This document shows positions 34,174-43,517 of a stretch of 64,000 bases of DNA, piece by piece. Source of the DNA: Myxococcus stipitatus. GTDB taxonomy: Bacteria; Myxococcota; Myxococcia; Myxococcales; Myxococcaceae. The notes beneath the pieces are model-generated. The model had not been told where the DNA came from. It worked only from the letters and a program-made list of their open reading frames with translations, and made no database searches. Location: assembly GCF_038561935.1 (NCBI RefSeq), contig NZ_CP102770.1:8618001-8682000 (forward strand), in the 5' to 3' direction. Position 1 is the stretch's first letter, and each line of letters opens with the position of its first letter. The position numbers and the translations under genes were made by a program.

Positions 34174-35607
34174 ATGTTCCGCTTTCGTCTCGGGAGCATT
34201 CCCGTCGAAGTCCACCCCAGTCACCTGCTGGTCTCCGGCCTGCTTGCCTATAGCTCCATGCACGCCGCGCAGAACGGCTGGCCCTTCCGTCAGGTGGAGG
34301 GGGCCCCCGCGCTGGGTCAGGCCAGCGCGGTGGTGGTCTATGTCCTGTCGTGGATGCTCATCGTCTTCGTGTCCGTGCTGGTCCACGAGCTGGGCCATGC
34401 CCTGGCCAGCCGCCTGTTCGGCTACCGACCCAGCATCGCGCTCGTCTGGCTGGGGGGCCACACGCTCCCCACGGATGCGCCCGGCCCGCTTCCCTGGAAG
34501 CGGGACCTGCTCATCACCGCGGCGGGGCCGTTCTTCGGCCTGATGCTGGGCATCTTCAGCCTGGTGGGCCTGGTGTTCCTGAAGTCGCTCAGCCCCGCGC
34601 TCGACTTCTTCCTCCAGACGTTCGCCTACGCCAACTTCATCTGGGCCATCTTCAACCTGCTGCCCGTGCTCCCCCTGGATGGAGGGCGGCTGGCCAACAC
34701 CCTCACCACCCGGATGTTCGGTCCCCGGCGCGGCATCATCGCGTCGCAGGGCCTGGCGCTCCTGGTGTGCGTGGGCGTGCTCGTCTTCGCCCTGCGCACC
34801 GGGTGGCTGTTCGCCGCCATCTTCTTCGTCATGTACGGCATCCAGGCCTTCCGCATGCTGACGGAGGCGCTCAACGCCCAGGCCCCCGTGGGCGGCGGCA
34901 GTCCCCTGGAGAGCCCGCTGGTGGCGAAGCTGCGCGAGGCCAAGATTGCCCTCGACGCGGGGCGTCTGGAGGACGCGCGCCGGCTGGGTGGCCTCGTACT
35001 GGAGGGGGGCGAGTCGCTCTCCCCGGAGATGGCCAGCCACACGCACCACCTGCTCGGCTGGGTGGCGCTGAAGGAGGGCCATGGCCGTCAGGCGCTGGAC
35101 CACTTCTCCCAGGTGCAGGGGCGCCAGGTGGAGCCCCACGCGGTGGCCGCGGCCTTCTCGCTGGTGGGTGATGACGCACGCGCGCTCGATTGGTGGAAGC
35201 AGGCGTGGCAGATGTCCTCCGACCGGACGGTGATGCACGAGTACGCCGGGACGCTCATCCGCCTGGGCCGCACCGAGGAGGCGATGAAGCTGCCGAACGT
35301 GGAGGCCGCCGCCGCGTTCAGCTGCGCCGAGCGCGTGCTGTTCATCCGAGGCGTCTACTCGGAAGCCGCCGCGGTGGGCGAGGCGGCGCTCCAGTACGCG
35401 CCGAGCGCGAGCATCGCCTATGACGCGGCCTGCGCGTTCGCCCGGGCGCGCAACGTTCCTGACGCGGTGCGGATGCTGCGGCGTGCCAGCGAGCTGGGGT
35501 TCAAGGACAAGGCGTATGCCGCGTCGGACTCCGACCTGTCGGCGCTGCACGGCCAGCCCGCTTTCGAGGAGTGGCTGACAGAGCTGGGCCAATCCGCCGC
35601 CTCCTGA
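34174..35607 (+). CDS. M50 (site-2-protease-like) membrane metalloprotease with TPR-like tail
   Basis: Predicted 477 aa from ATG 34174, preceded by an AAGG sequence; a GTG two codons earlier is possible. Hydrophobic segments at residues ~20-35, 50-70, 95-130, 145-165 and 205-240 enclose the zinc site: VHELGHALAS (H-E-x-x-H) and NLLPVLPLDGGR (the N-x-x-P-x-x-P-x-D-G motif of S2P). After residue ~255 the chain is helical with repeats (LVAKLREAKIALDAGRLEDARRL; ALDHFSQVQG), i.e. TPR-like and cytosolic. S2P enzymes cleave membrane-bound regulators within the bilayer. The TPR tail may recruit the substrate; the substrate is unknown. Confidence 0.85.
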   Translation: MFRFRLGSIPVEVHPSHLLVSGLLAYSSMHAAQNGWPFRQVEGAPALGQASAVVVYVLSWMLIVFVSVLVHELGHALASRLFGYRPSIALVWLGGHTLPTDAPGPLPWKRDLLITAAGPFFGLMLGIFSLVGLVFLKSLSPALDFFLQTFAYANFIWAIFNLLPVLPLDGGRLANTLTTRMFGPRRGIIASQGLALLVCVGVLVFALRTGWLFAAIFFVMYGIQAFRMLTEALNAQAPVGGGSPLESPLVAKLREAKIALDAGRLEDARRLGGLVLEGGESLSPEMASHTHHLLGWVALKEGHGRQALDHFSQVQGRQVEPHAVAAAFSLVGDDARALDWWKQAWQMSSDRTVMHEYAGTLIRLGRTEEAMKLPNVEAAAAFSCAERVLFIRGVYSEAAAVGEAALQYAPSASIAYDAACAFARARNVPDAVRMLRRASELGFKDKAYAASDSDLSALHGQPAFEEWLTELGQSAAS

Positions 35608-35689
35608 CAGAGGCATGACAGGAGGGGGTGTTGATGCGAGGTGAGGCGGCTTCTCTTCGGAGCCGCCCGCTTCAGCTCACGAGGCCCTC

Positions 35690-36718
<1,029 letters not shown>

Positions 36719-36777
36719 GCACCGCCATGTCGCGAATCCCTCGTGGGTCCGGGACAACCGGGTAGAGTGCCGCGCCC

Positions 36778-37404
36778 GTGGCGCCCCCCTCGTCGATGAA
36801 ACCAGCTTCCCCGCCCGTGCGTACCGATGCCGATTCGGCGCGCACGCCTGGCGCCGCGGACTCCGACGAGGTGCTGATGGCGCGGTTCTGTGAAGGTCAT
36901 GCTCCGGCGTTCGACGCGCTCTTCCAGCGTCACTCGCGACAGGTGCGCGGATACCTCACCCGCCTGACGGGCAGCGTGGCCTCGGCCGAGGACCTGGTGC
37001 AGCTCACCTTCATGTCGCTGGTGCGCTCGCGCGGCCGGTTCCTGGTGGGCTCGCGCTTCAAGCCGTGGCTGTACGCCATCGCCACCAACGCGGCGCGGGA
37101 CTTCCAGCGCCGGGGCCGCCGAGGCGAGGAGCTGACGAGCGAGGGCGAGCTGCCGGTGAGCATCCCCGACGACAGCCCGGGGCCGCGCGACGCGGGACTG
37201 GAGCGCGCGGTCCGCCAGGCCCTCGACATGCTGCCGGAGGGTCAGCGCATCCCCATCCTCCTGCACCGCTTCGAGGGGATGGGCTTCGCGGAGATTGCCG
37301 ATACGCTGGGGCTGACCGAGAGCGCCGTGAAGGTCCGCGCCCATCGGGGCTATGCACGCCTTCGCGAGCTGCTCGCCACCTTGCATACGGAGACGATGGA
37401 ATGA
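36778..37404 (+). CDS. ECF-type sigma-70 factor
   Basis: Predicted 208 aa from GTG 36778 (an ATG six codons on is possible). Region 2 is seen in FDALFQRHSRQVRGYLTRL with SAEDLVQLTFMSLVRSR, and region 4 in ALDMLPEGQRIPILLHRFEGMGFAEIADTLGLTESAVKVRAHRGYARL (only described here in part). The N-terminal ~35 residues are a Pro/Ala-rich linker. The next gene, whose start overlaps the stop as ATGA, is a membrane protein with an anti-sigma-type zinc motif, so this pair is most likely sigma and anti-sigma acting on an unknown envelope signal. Confidence 0.93.
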   Translation: MAPPSSMKPASPPVRTDADSARTPGAADSDEVLMARFCEGHAPAFDALFQRHSRQVRGYLTRLTGSVASAEDLVQLTFMSLVRSRGRFLVGSRFKPWLYAIATNAARDFQRRGRRGEELTSEGELPVSIPDDSPGPRDAGLERAVRQALDMLPEGQRIPILLHRFEGMGFAEIADTLGLTESAVKVRAHRGYARLRELLATLHTETME

Positions 37405-38213
37405 ACCCGGAATGTTCACGGGTGATGGACAGCCTGGGGGACGTGCTGCCCCAGGAGCTGACGTCGCACGTGGCGTCCTGTGAGGACTGCCAGGCGCTGA
37501 CGGGAAGCTTCGACCAGCTCAACGCCTCCCTGTCCGTCACGACGATGACGTTGGAGGCCGCCGCCCCGGGCGACGACGACGGGCAGACGGCGGCGTCGCT
37601 GGCCGTGGCCCGGCGCTTCGCCTTGGAGACGCTGGCGAAGCAGCCCCAGGCAAGTCCCTGGTGGAGCGAGCTGCTGCTGCTGCTGGGCGTCCACGCGGCG
37701 ACGGGGGGCGTGGGGTTCGCGCTCCTGACGTTCGACGGGTGGAAGGGCAACCCGGCCTCGCCCGGCGCGGTGGCGGGCGTGGCGCTCCTCATCCTCGCGG
37801 TGATGGGCGCGGGGGCGTACCTGGCCTTCACCCCTCGGCGGAGGACGGTGCCCGGGTGGGCCGTCGCCCTCGCGGTCCTGGGCGTGGGCACCGCCGTGGT
37901 GCTCGCGGGCTCGGGGCAGCAGACACGGCCGCTCCTGGCGAGCGTGCTCGGGTGTGTGGGCATGGAGCTGGCGGTGACGACGGTGCCGCTGGCCGTCACC
38001 CTCGTCCTCCTGTGCCGCTCCGCCTTCCACCCGATGCGCGCCCTGGCCGGGGGCCTGGCCGCCAGCTCGGTGAGCCTGCTCCTCCTCCACCTGCGCTGCG
38101 CCGAGGGCTCCGCGTCCCACCTGCTGCTGGGCCACCTCACGCCGTGGCTCGCGCTCGCGGGCCTGACCGTGCTGCTGCGCCGGCTGCTGCCCACGCGCAG
38201 CTACGCGCCCTGA
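37401..38213 (+). CDS. Membrane anti-sigma factor (ZAS motif plus six membrane segments)
   Basis: Predicted 270 aa, translationally coupled (ATGA) to the ECF sigma gene. The N-terminus has CSRV...HVASCEDC (H-x3-C-x2-C), the zinc-associated anti-sigma pattern. From residue ~90 six hydrophobic helices follow, resembling DUF1109/NrsF-type anti-sigma membrane domains. Together these suggest the soluble N-terminus holds the sigma factor and the membrane part senses the signal. The domain fusion of ZAS with six helices is less usual than the single-helix form; the membrane-family identity is tentative. Confidence 0.75.
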   Translation: MNPECSRVMDSLGDVLPQELTSHVASCEDCQALTGSFDQLNASLSVTTMTLEAAAPGDDDGQTAASLAVARRFALETLAKQPQASPWWSELLLLLGVHAATGGVGFALLTFDGWKGNPASPGAVAGVALLILAVMGAGAYLAFTPRRRTVPGWAVALAVLGVGTAVVLAGSGQQTRPLLASVLGCVGMELAVTTVPLAVTLVLLCRSAFHPMRALAGGLAASSVSLLLLHLRCAEGSASHLLLGHLTPWLALAGLTVLLRRLLPTRSYAP

Positions 38214-38326
38214 GGGCCCCTGCTCCCCCGGGCTCTCCTCCCGCGCCCGCGAGGAGAGCCTCCGGCCCGACAAGCTCCTCACATCGTTGAAGCTTCCGCC
38301 CCCACATTGGGTTAGTGGGAGTTCCA

Positions 38327-40432
38327 ATGATTGCCGATGAACCTCCGACTGGGGTGATGACCCAGCGAGCGGTGATGGACCGCGCTCGGGAGGCGCTGAG
38401 CCGCTTCGTCCACGCGACGCTTCAAGCCTCCAACCGCCTGCGACTGCCGGGCCCCTCCGTGCTGCCGGTGGCGGGCGCGGTGGTGGGCCTCTACAGCGGG
38501 CTGGCGGCGGGCATCTTCGCCAACCTCATCGGCCTGGTGACGGGGCTGACCTTCGGCGCCGCGGAGCTGGCGCACACGCTGCGCCGCAGCCAGCTGCTGA
38601 CGCTGATGGAGGCGTTCGCCTCGGCGAAGTGGCATCTGGAGTACGCCATCATCGGCGCGCCGCTGGCCCTGGGCGCGCTGCTGCTGGCGCGGGTCATCGA
38701 GCCCGGAGGTCCTCGGGACGAGGTGAAGCGGCGCTTGCGGCTGCTCGCGCTCCTGACGCTGGGCGCGCTGTCGCTCTACTACCCGCTGGTGGCGCTGGCG
38801 GCGCTCAACAGCGTCTTCGGCCACTCACATGCCTTGTCGGAGGAGATTCCCTACCTGCCCTGGTGGCTGATGCTGCTGGCGCCCACGCTGGGCGGCATCG
38901 CGGTGGGCCGGCTCTTGCGCGACAGGCCGGAGACCCACGGCCACGGCGTGCCGGAGGTGGTCCGGGCGGTGAAGAGCGGCGCCAACGTGGTGCCCGCGGA
39001 CCGGGGACTCCTGAAGCTCGTCGCGTCCGCCATCACCATCGGCAGCGGAGGCTCCGCCGGCCGCGAGGGGCCCATCGTCTACGGCGGCGCCGCGTTCGCC
39101 TCCACCGTGGGCCGGGTGCTGGGCTTCAGCCGCAAGGAGCTGTCCATCCTCCTGGCCTGCGGCGCGGGCGCGGGCATCTCCGCGTCCTTCAACGCCCCCA
39201 TCGCCGGCGCCGTGTTCGCGATGGAAATCATCCTGCGCGAGTTCGAGCTGCGCGTCTTCTCCCCCATCATCCTGGCCAGCGTGGCGGGCACCCTGGTGAG
39301 CCAGGGTGTGCTGGGCGAGGCCCCCATGCTGCGCCGCGTGCCGTATGAGCTGGTGAGCGGCTCGGAGGTGCTGGCGTACGCGGGGCTGGGCATCGGCTGC
39401 GGCCTGCTCGCCTTCGCCTTCGTGAAGCTCCTGCACGGCGTGGAGCACTTCTTCCAGGGGCGCACGCGCGGGACGCTGTCCCCGTGGCTGGGCAAGAAGC
39501 CGCTGCCGTTCCGCGCGGGCCTGGGCGGCCTGTGCGCGGGGCTGCTGGCCTTCGTCAGCCCGACGGTGTGGGGCAGCGGGCACGACTACATCAACCTGGC
39601 GGCGGTGGGGAAGCTGCCCTTCTTCTTCCTCGTCATCGCCTGCGTGCTGAAGCTGGTGGCCACGGCCATCACCATCGGCTCGGGGGGCTCGGGCGGGACG
39701 TTCTTCCCGGCGGCCGTCATCGGCGCCATGGCGGGCGGCGCGTTCGGCACGCTGGTGCACTATTTCTTCCCGGCCAGCACCGGCCCCAGCGGCGCGTACG
39801 CGCTGGTGGGCATGGGCGGCGCGGTGGCGGCCCTCAACCGCGGCCCGCTCACCGGCATGATGATGATGTACGAGCTGAGCGGGAACCACGACATCATCCT
39901 CCCGCTGATGGTGACGTGCACCATCGCCTCCGCGCTCTGCCACTACCTCATCGAGCGCAAGGCGCCCAAGGTCCCCAGCGACGCGGACCTCCTGGAGTCC
40001 ACGCCCGTCCACGCGCTGATGGAGCACATGGCCCCCGTGCCCGCGGGCCTGCCGGTGCGGCCGCTGGCGGACCTGCTGCTCACGTCCGAGACGGGCGCGC
40101 TGCCGGTGCTGGACACCTCCGGCGAGGTCTACGGCATCGTCCAGGTGCAGCAGCTGCGCGAGGTGTGGCGCGACGAGGCCATGTACCCGCTGCTGGTGGC
40201 CAGTGACTTGGCGCGCAAGCTGCCCGTGCTGTCCCCGGACGCGGACCTGGCCCACGCGCTGCGCCTCATGGACCAGGAGGACGTGGACGCGCTGCCCGTC
40301 GCGGCGGCCTCGGGCATCGCCACCCGGGGACTGCTCACGCGCGTGGCCGTGCGGAGGTTCCTCTTCGCCCAGCATGCGGCGGAGCACACGCAAGACAGCC
40401 CGCCCGTCAGCGCGACGGAAGTCCCCCGCTGA
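38327..40432 (+). CDS. CLC-type chloride channel/transporter with CBS domains
   Basis: Predicted 701 aa from ATG 38327, preceded by GGGAG. The CLC membrane core covers residues ~40-540 with the family ion-path motifs: HGVPEVVRAV, GSAGREGPIVYGG, GSGGTFFPA and the conserved GMGGAVAALNRGPLTG. A C-terminal CBS pair (residues ~555-690; PVHALMEHMAPVPAGLPVRPL and AHALRLMDQEDVDALPVA) can bind nucleotides for regulation. Whether it is a channel or a Cl-/H+ exchanger cannot be decided. The gene stands alone, with about 110 bases upstream holding no clear promoter. Confidence 0.94.
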   Translation: MIADEPPTGVMTQRAVMDRAREALSRFVHATLQASNRLRLPGPSVLPVAGAVVGLYSGLAAGIFANLIGLVTGLTFGAAELAHTLRRSQLLTLMEAFASAKWHLEYAIIGAPLALGALLLARVIEPGGPRDEVKRRLRLLALLTLGALSLYYPLVALAALNSVFGHSHALSEEIPYLPWWLMLLAPTLGGIAVGRLLRDRPETHGHGVPEVVRAVKSGANVVPADRGLLKLVASAITIGSGGSAGREGPIVYGGAAFASTVGRVLGFSRKELSILLACGAGAGISASFNAPIAGAVFAMEIILREFELRVFSPIILASVAGTLVSQGVLGEAPMLRRVPYELVSGSEVLAYAGLGIGCGLLAFAFVKLLHGVEHFFQGRTRGTLSPWLGKKPLPFRAGLGGLCAGLLAFVSPTVWGSGHDYINLAAVGKLPFFFLVIACVLKLVATAITIGSGGSGGTFFPAAVIGAMAGGAFGTLVHYFFPASTGPSGAYALVGMGGAVAALNRGPLTGMMMMYELSGNHDIILPLMVTCTIASALCHYLIERKAPKVPSDADLLESTPVHALMEHMAPVPAGLPVRPLADLLLTSETGALPVLDTSGEVYGIVQVQQLREVWRDEAMYPLLVASDLARKLPVLSPDADLAHALRLMDQEDVDALPVAAASGIATRGLLTRVAVRRFLFAQHAAEHTQDSPPVSATEVPR

Positions 40433-40508
40433 CGCGAAGGTCCGGTGTCGCGGCCACCCCACTTTCAGGACGGGGTGGCCGTCCTGGTCGTCGCGCGGGT
40501 GATGCGCG

Positions 40509-41054
40509 ATGCTGGGGCTCCCGGAGGCGTCCTTGGAGCTACTCCGCGCAACCCCAGCCGAGCACCCGCTGCTGCGCAACCTCTACCCGCTCTACCTGCA
40601 CGACTTGAGTGAGTTCGGGGTCGGCTACCGGCTGGACGAACAAGGGCAGTGGGAGCCCAACTATCTGGGCACGTGGCTCTCGCCCTCGCCCCAGGTCCAC
40701 CCGCTGCTCCTGCGCTGGGAGGCGCGCATCGTCGGGTTCGCCTTCGTGGCCCAGGCGCCCTTCCCGTACATGACGCCGGGGCGCGACTTCCGGATGAGCG
40801 AGTTCTTCATCCTGCGCGGCGAGCGCGGCTACGGCCTGGGACGGCGCGCGGCCATCGCCGTGTTCGAGCGCTTCCAGGGCGTGTGGGAGGTGTCCCAGCT
40901 TCCCGCGAACCACGCGGCCACGTCCTTCTGGCGCAAGGTCATCCGCGAGTACACGCAGGGCCAGTTCGAGGACACGCTCGTGGATGACTCGCCCGCGCAG
41001 GTGTTCGACAACCGCGGGCGGCCGCCCATGGCCCTGGCGCCCCCACGCCGGTGA
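40509..41054 (+). CDS. GNAT-family N-acetyltransferase
   Basis: Predicted 181 aa. GNAT signature: after a central beta strand (RWEARIVGFAFVAQAP), the acetyl-CoA-binding loop ILRGERGYGLGRRAA (R-x-x-G-x-G pattern) and a final strand with SFWRKVIREYT. The substrate is unknown. It lies just upstream of a convergent peroxiredoxin-like gene, with 22 bases between stops. Start choice is not strongly supported by a Shine-Dalgarno site. Confidence 0.82.
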   Translation: MLGLPEASLELLRATPAEHPLLRNLYPLYLHDLSEFGVGYRLDEQGQWEPNYLGTWLSPSPQVHPLLLRWEARIVGFAFVAQAPFPYMTPGRDFRMSEFFILRGERGYGLGRRAAIAVFERFQGVWEVSQLPANHAATSFWRKVIREYTQGQFEDTLVDDSPAQVFDNRGRPPMALAPPRR

Positions 41055-41076
41055 GCGCGGGGGGTGTGCGCGGCGA

Positions 41077-41655
41077 CTACTGCTTGGACTTCGCCTCGGC
41101 GGCGGGCGCCTTCGGAGCGGGCGGCGTCTCCTTCGGGGTGGCGGCCGGCGCGGCGAAGGGCGAGGCGGGCCTGGCCTGGCCGCACGAGGTGATGGCGCTG
41201 GAGGGGTCGACCGCGTCGCTGCCCGAGTCCACCTTGAGGACCTTGCGGCCCTCGCCGACGACGAAGGTGTAGCGCTTGGAAATCGTGGCGACGGGCATCT
41301 TCACGTCGAAGGACTCGACGACCTTGCCCTCGGGGTCCGGGATGAAGGGGAACGGCGCCTTCAGGTCCGCCTTGAAGCGCGCGAGCGTCTCCGCGTCGTC
41401 CGTGCTGAAGGCCAGCACCCGGCCCTGGAGCTTCTCGATCTCCGCGTGCCGGGCCGTGTACGCCTTGAGCTCCTTGGTGCAGCCGCTCGTGAAGGCCTTG
41501 GGGAAGAAGGCGACGATGACCGGGCCCTGCTTCACCATCTCCGACAAGATGTAGACCTTGCCCTCGGTGTCCTTCACCGTGAAGTCCGGGGCCGTGTCCC
41601 CGACGTTGGGCGTGGCACCGCTGAGCAGACCTGTGAGCAGGAGGGGAATGAGCAT
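41077..41655 (-). CDS. Peroxiredoxin-like (Bcp/AhpC-TSA) protein with signal peptide
   Basis: Predicted 192 aa. An N-terminal hydrophobic segment (MLIPLLLTGLLSG) suggests export. The thioredoxin-fold peroxidase follows: NVGDTAPDFTVKDTEGK and PKAFTSGCTKELKAY, where the peroxidatic Cys has the usual T/S-x-x-C context. FSTDDAETLARFKADL and PFPFIPDPEGKV are typical of Bcp-type proteins. A second Cys near residue 160 (ITSCGQ) may resolve. It ends in a Pro/Ala/Lys-rich tail of ~25 residues. Probably reduces peroxides in the periplasm; the reductant is unknown. Confidence 0.82.
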   Translation of the reverse strand: MLIPLLLTGLLSGATPNVGDTAPDFTVKDTEGKVYILSEMVKQGPVIVAFFPKAFTSGCTKELKAYTARHAEIEKLQGRVLAFSTDDAETLARFKADLKAPFPFIPDPEGKVVESFDVKMPVATISKRYTFVVGEGRKVLKVDSGSDAVDPSSAITSCGQARPASPFAAPAATPKETPPAPKAPAAEAKSKQ

Positions 41656-41710
41656 GCCGCCGATTTGAGCGGAAGCCCTCCCACCCAGGCAAGCAACACC
41701 TGCTGGCCGG

Positions 41711-42997
41711 TTACCGCGCCTCGCCTATCCGGGCCCACACCGCGGAAGCGGCCTCGCGCGCCTGCTCGGAGACCACGGAAGGATTCACCGACAGCGGCCG
41801 GCGTGCCCACATGCGCCACACCCCATCCACCATCACCGCCTCCACGTGCCGGCTGCCCAGGCCGAACACCACGTGCCACGCCAGGTTCTCCCCGGTGAGC
41901 GGCGTGGCCGGCAGGTAGTCGAGCACCAGCAGGTCCGCGAGCGCGCCCTCGCGCATGGGCCCCACCGGCACCCCGAAGTGCTGGGACACCATGCGGTGAC
42001 CGTTGGCCAGATAACGAAGCACGTCGATGGGCTGCCCCGCCTCGCGCGAGCGCAGGTACGCCGCCTGGGCCTCCGCGAAGAGGTCCGCGGACACGCCATC
42101 CGCGCCCAGCGTCGCGCGCGCGCCGAACTTCAGCGCCGGCGCGTACCCCACCTCCAGGCCCTGGTTGGCGCGCGGCGTGTGCACCATCCACGCGCCCGTG
42201 GCAATCACCTGCGCCAGCTCCGCCCAGGCCAGGTGCCCCACGTGCGCCAGCTGGCACTTGGGCGACAGCAGGCCCAGCTCCAGGAGCCGCGACACGGGCG
42301 AGGCACCATGGCGCTCGGTGGAGAGCCGCTCGTCCAGCGGGTCCTCCGCGAGCGGCAGGTGCATGCCGGAGTGGGTCGCATTGAGCGCCTCGACCAGCCC
42401 TTGCAGCGCGTCCGGCCCCAGCGTGAAGCCGGCCCCCGCGCCCACCTGTCCCCGGAAGCGCCCCTGCGCCTTCTGCGCGAAGCCCACCGTCTCCTCGAGC
42501 CCCTCCTCGCGCACCACCGCGCCGGAGCGGTCCGACACGGCGTAGGAGAGCACACCGCGCACGCCCACTTCGTGAAGCCCTCGGGCCAGGCGCACCAGCG
42601 AGCCCGACACGGCCTTGGGCGACGAGTGCAGGTTGCACACCGTGGTGGTGCCGCACTGAAGCGCCTCGAGTCCTCCGGCACAGCCCGCCACCTGGACGGC
42701 GTCCAGGTCCAGCGCGTCCTCGTAGGGCCAGAGGCCCTTCTCCAGCGTGTCCTGGTAGGTCTCCCGCACCACGCTCGGCATGCCGCGCGCCAGGATGGCG
42801 TGCAGGCGGTGGTGCGCGCTGACCAGGCCCGGGAAGACGAGCTTGCCGGACAGCGCCACCACCTCGTCGTCCGGGGTGGTCTCCAGGTCGGGGCCGCGCG
42901 CGACGATGCGCTCCCCCTCGATGCGAAGGTCCACGCGCTCCACGACCGCGGGCTCCAGCTCGACGACGTAACCACCCTTGAGGACGGTTCCCAACAT
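41711..42997 (-). CDS. SsnA-like amidohydrolase with degenerate metal site
   Basis: Predicted 428 aa. It follows the SsnA/TRZ-ATZ amidohydrolase fold from start to end: MLGTVLKGGYVVEL, KLVFPGLVSAHHRLHAIL, GGLEALQCGTTTVCNLHSSP, GMHLPLAEDPLDE, LAHVGHLAW, TPRANQGLEVGY and LGADGVSADLFAE. In active SsnA relatives the first block is H-H-H-L and the second H-x-H-x-A-E; here the corresponding residues are Arg (HHRL) and Pro (HLPLAE), removing two expected metal ligands. The Asp of LGADG is kept. Either the metal site is rearranged or the protein is no longer a hydrolase. Confidence 0.82.
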   Translation of the reverse strand: MLGTVLKGGYVVELEPAVVERVDLRIEGERIVARGPDLETTPDDEVVALSGKLVFPGLVSAHHRLHAILARGMPSVVRETYQDTLEKGLWPYEDALDLDAVQVAGCAGGLEALQCGTTTVCNLHSSPKAVSGSLVRLARGLHEVGVRGVLSYAVSDRSGAVVREEGLEETVGFAQKAQGRFRGQVGAGAGFTLGPDALQGLVEALNATHSGMHLPLAEDPLDERLSTERHGASPVSRLLELGLLSPKCQLAHVGHLAWAELAQVIATGAWMVHTPRANQGLEVGYAPALKFGARATLGADGVSADLFAEAQAAYLRSREAGQPIDVLRYLANGHRMVSQHFGVPVGPMREGALADLLVLDYLPATPLTGENLAWHVVFGLGSRHVEAVMVDGVWRMWARRPLSVNPSVVSEQAREAASAVWARIGEAR

Positions 42998-43517
42998 CCC
43001 TCCGAACGAAGAACGAAGCGCGTGGCGGGTCTGCGACTCACGAAGTTAACACTGCCCCCACCGCATCGCGCGAGCGTGCAGATGCGTCACATACCCTGCG
43101 TAGGATTCATCGCACCATGCGCGATGAAGGCGCCTCACGACGGAATGTCGCGGGGTCGAACGCACCCCGGCGCACCTCCTCCACCATCCGCTCACGACCT
43201 CCTCGCGTGCGGGCGTGAGGCGCTGCATCGTCCCGGCATCGCGACAGCGCGGACTCGCGCCGTGATGATCATCCGTTCGCGGCGCCCGCGATACAGCTCG
43301 CTTCACCCCTGGACGTGGAACCGAGACTCGACGCGCGGATGCAGGCACGGCGTGAAGGAGCGCGCGGCCCCGCCAACGGCCACGAGGACTGCGAAGGACG
43401 GCGTCGCCCCCGAAGGCCGTGGTGGAAAACCGAACCCCGTTCAAGAGCGGGCGGGCGAGCCCCCTCGAACTTCTGAGGGGGCGCATGGGTGGGCTCTACA
43501 CATAGACTGGGCCCATC
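42998..43517. other. 520-base intergenic region before the kinase gene
   Basis: Divergent promoter space between the amidohydrolase gene and the kinase gene. No gene is supported. The only distinct structure is a hairpin near 43460-43483 just upstream of the kinase start. I see no clear sigma-70 or sigma-54 element. Confidence 0.45.
43460..43483 (+). promoter_or_regulatory. Hairpin in the leader of the kinase gene
   Basis: An 8-bp perfect stem GCCCCCTC / GAGGGGGC with an 8-nt loop lies ~35 bases before the TTG start codon. No T tract follows, so it is probably a leader structure rather than an intrinsic terminator. Confidence 0.4.
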
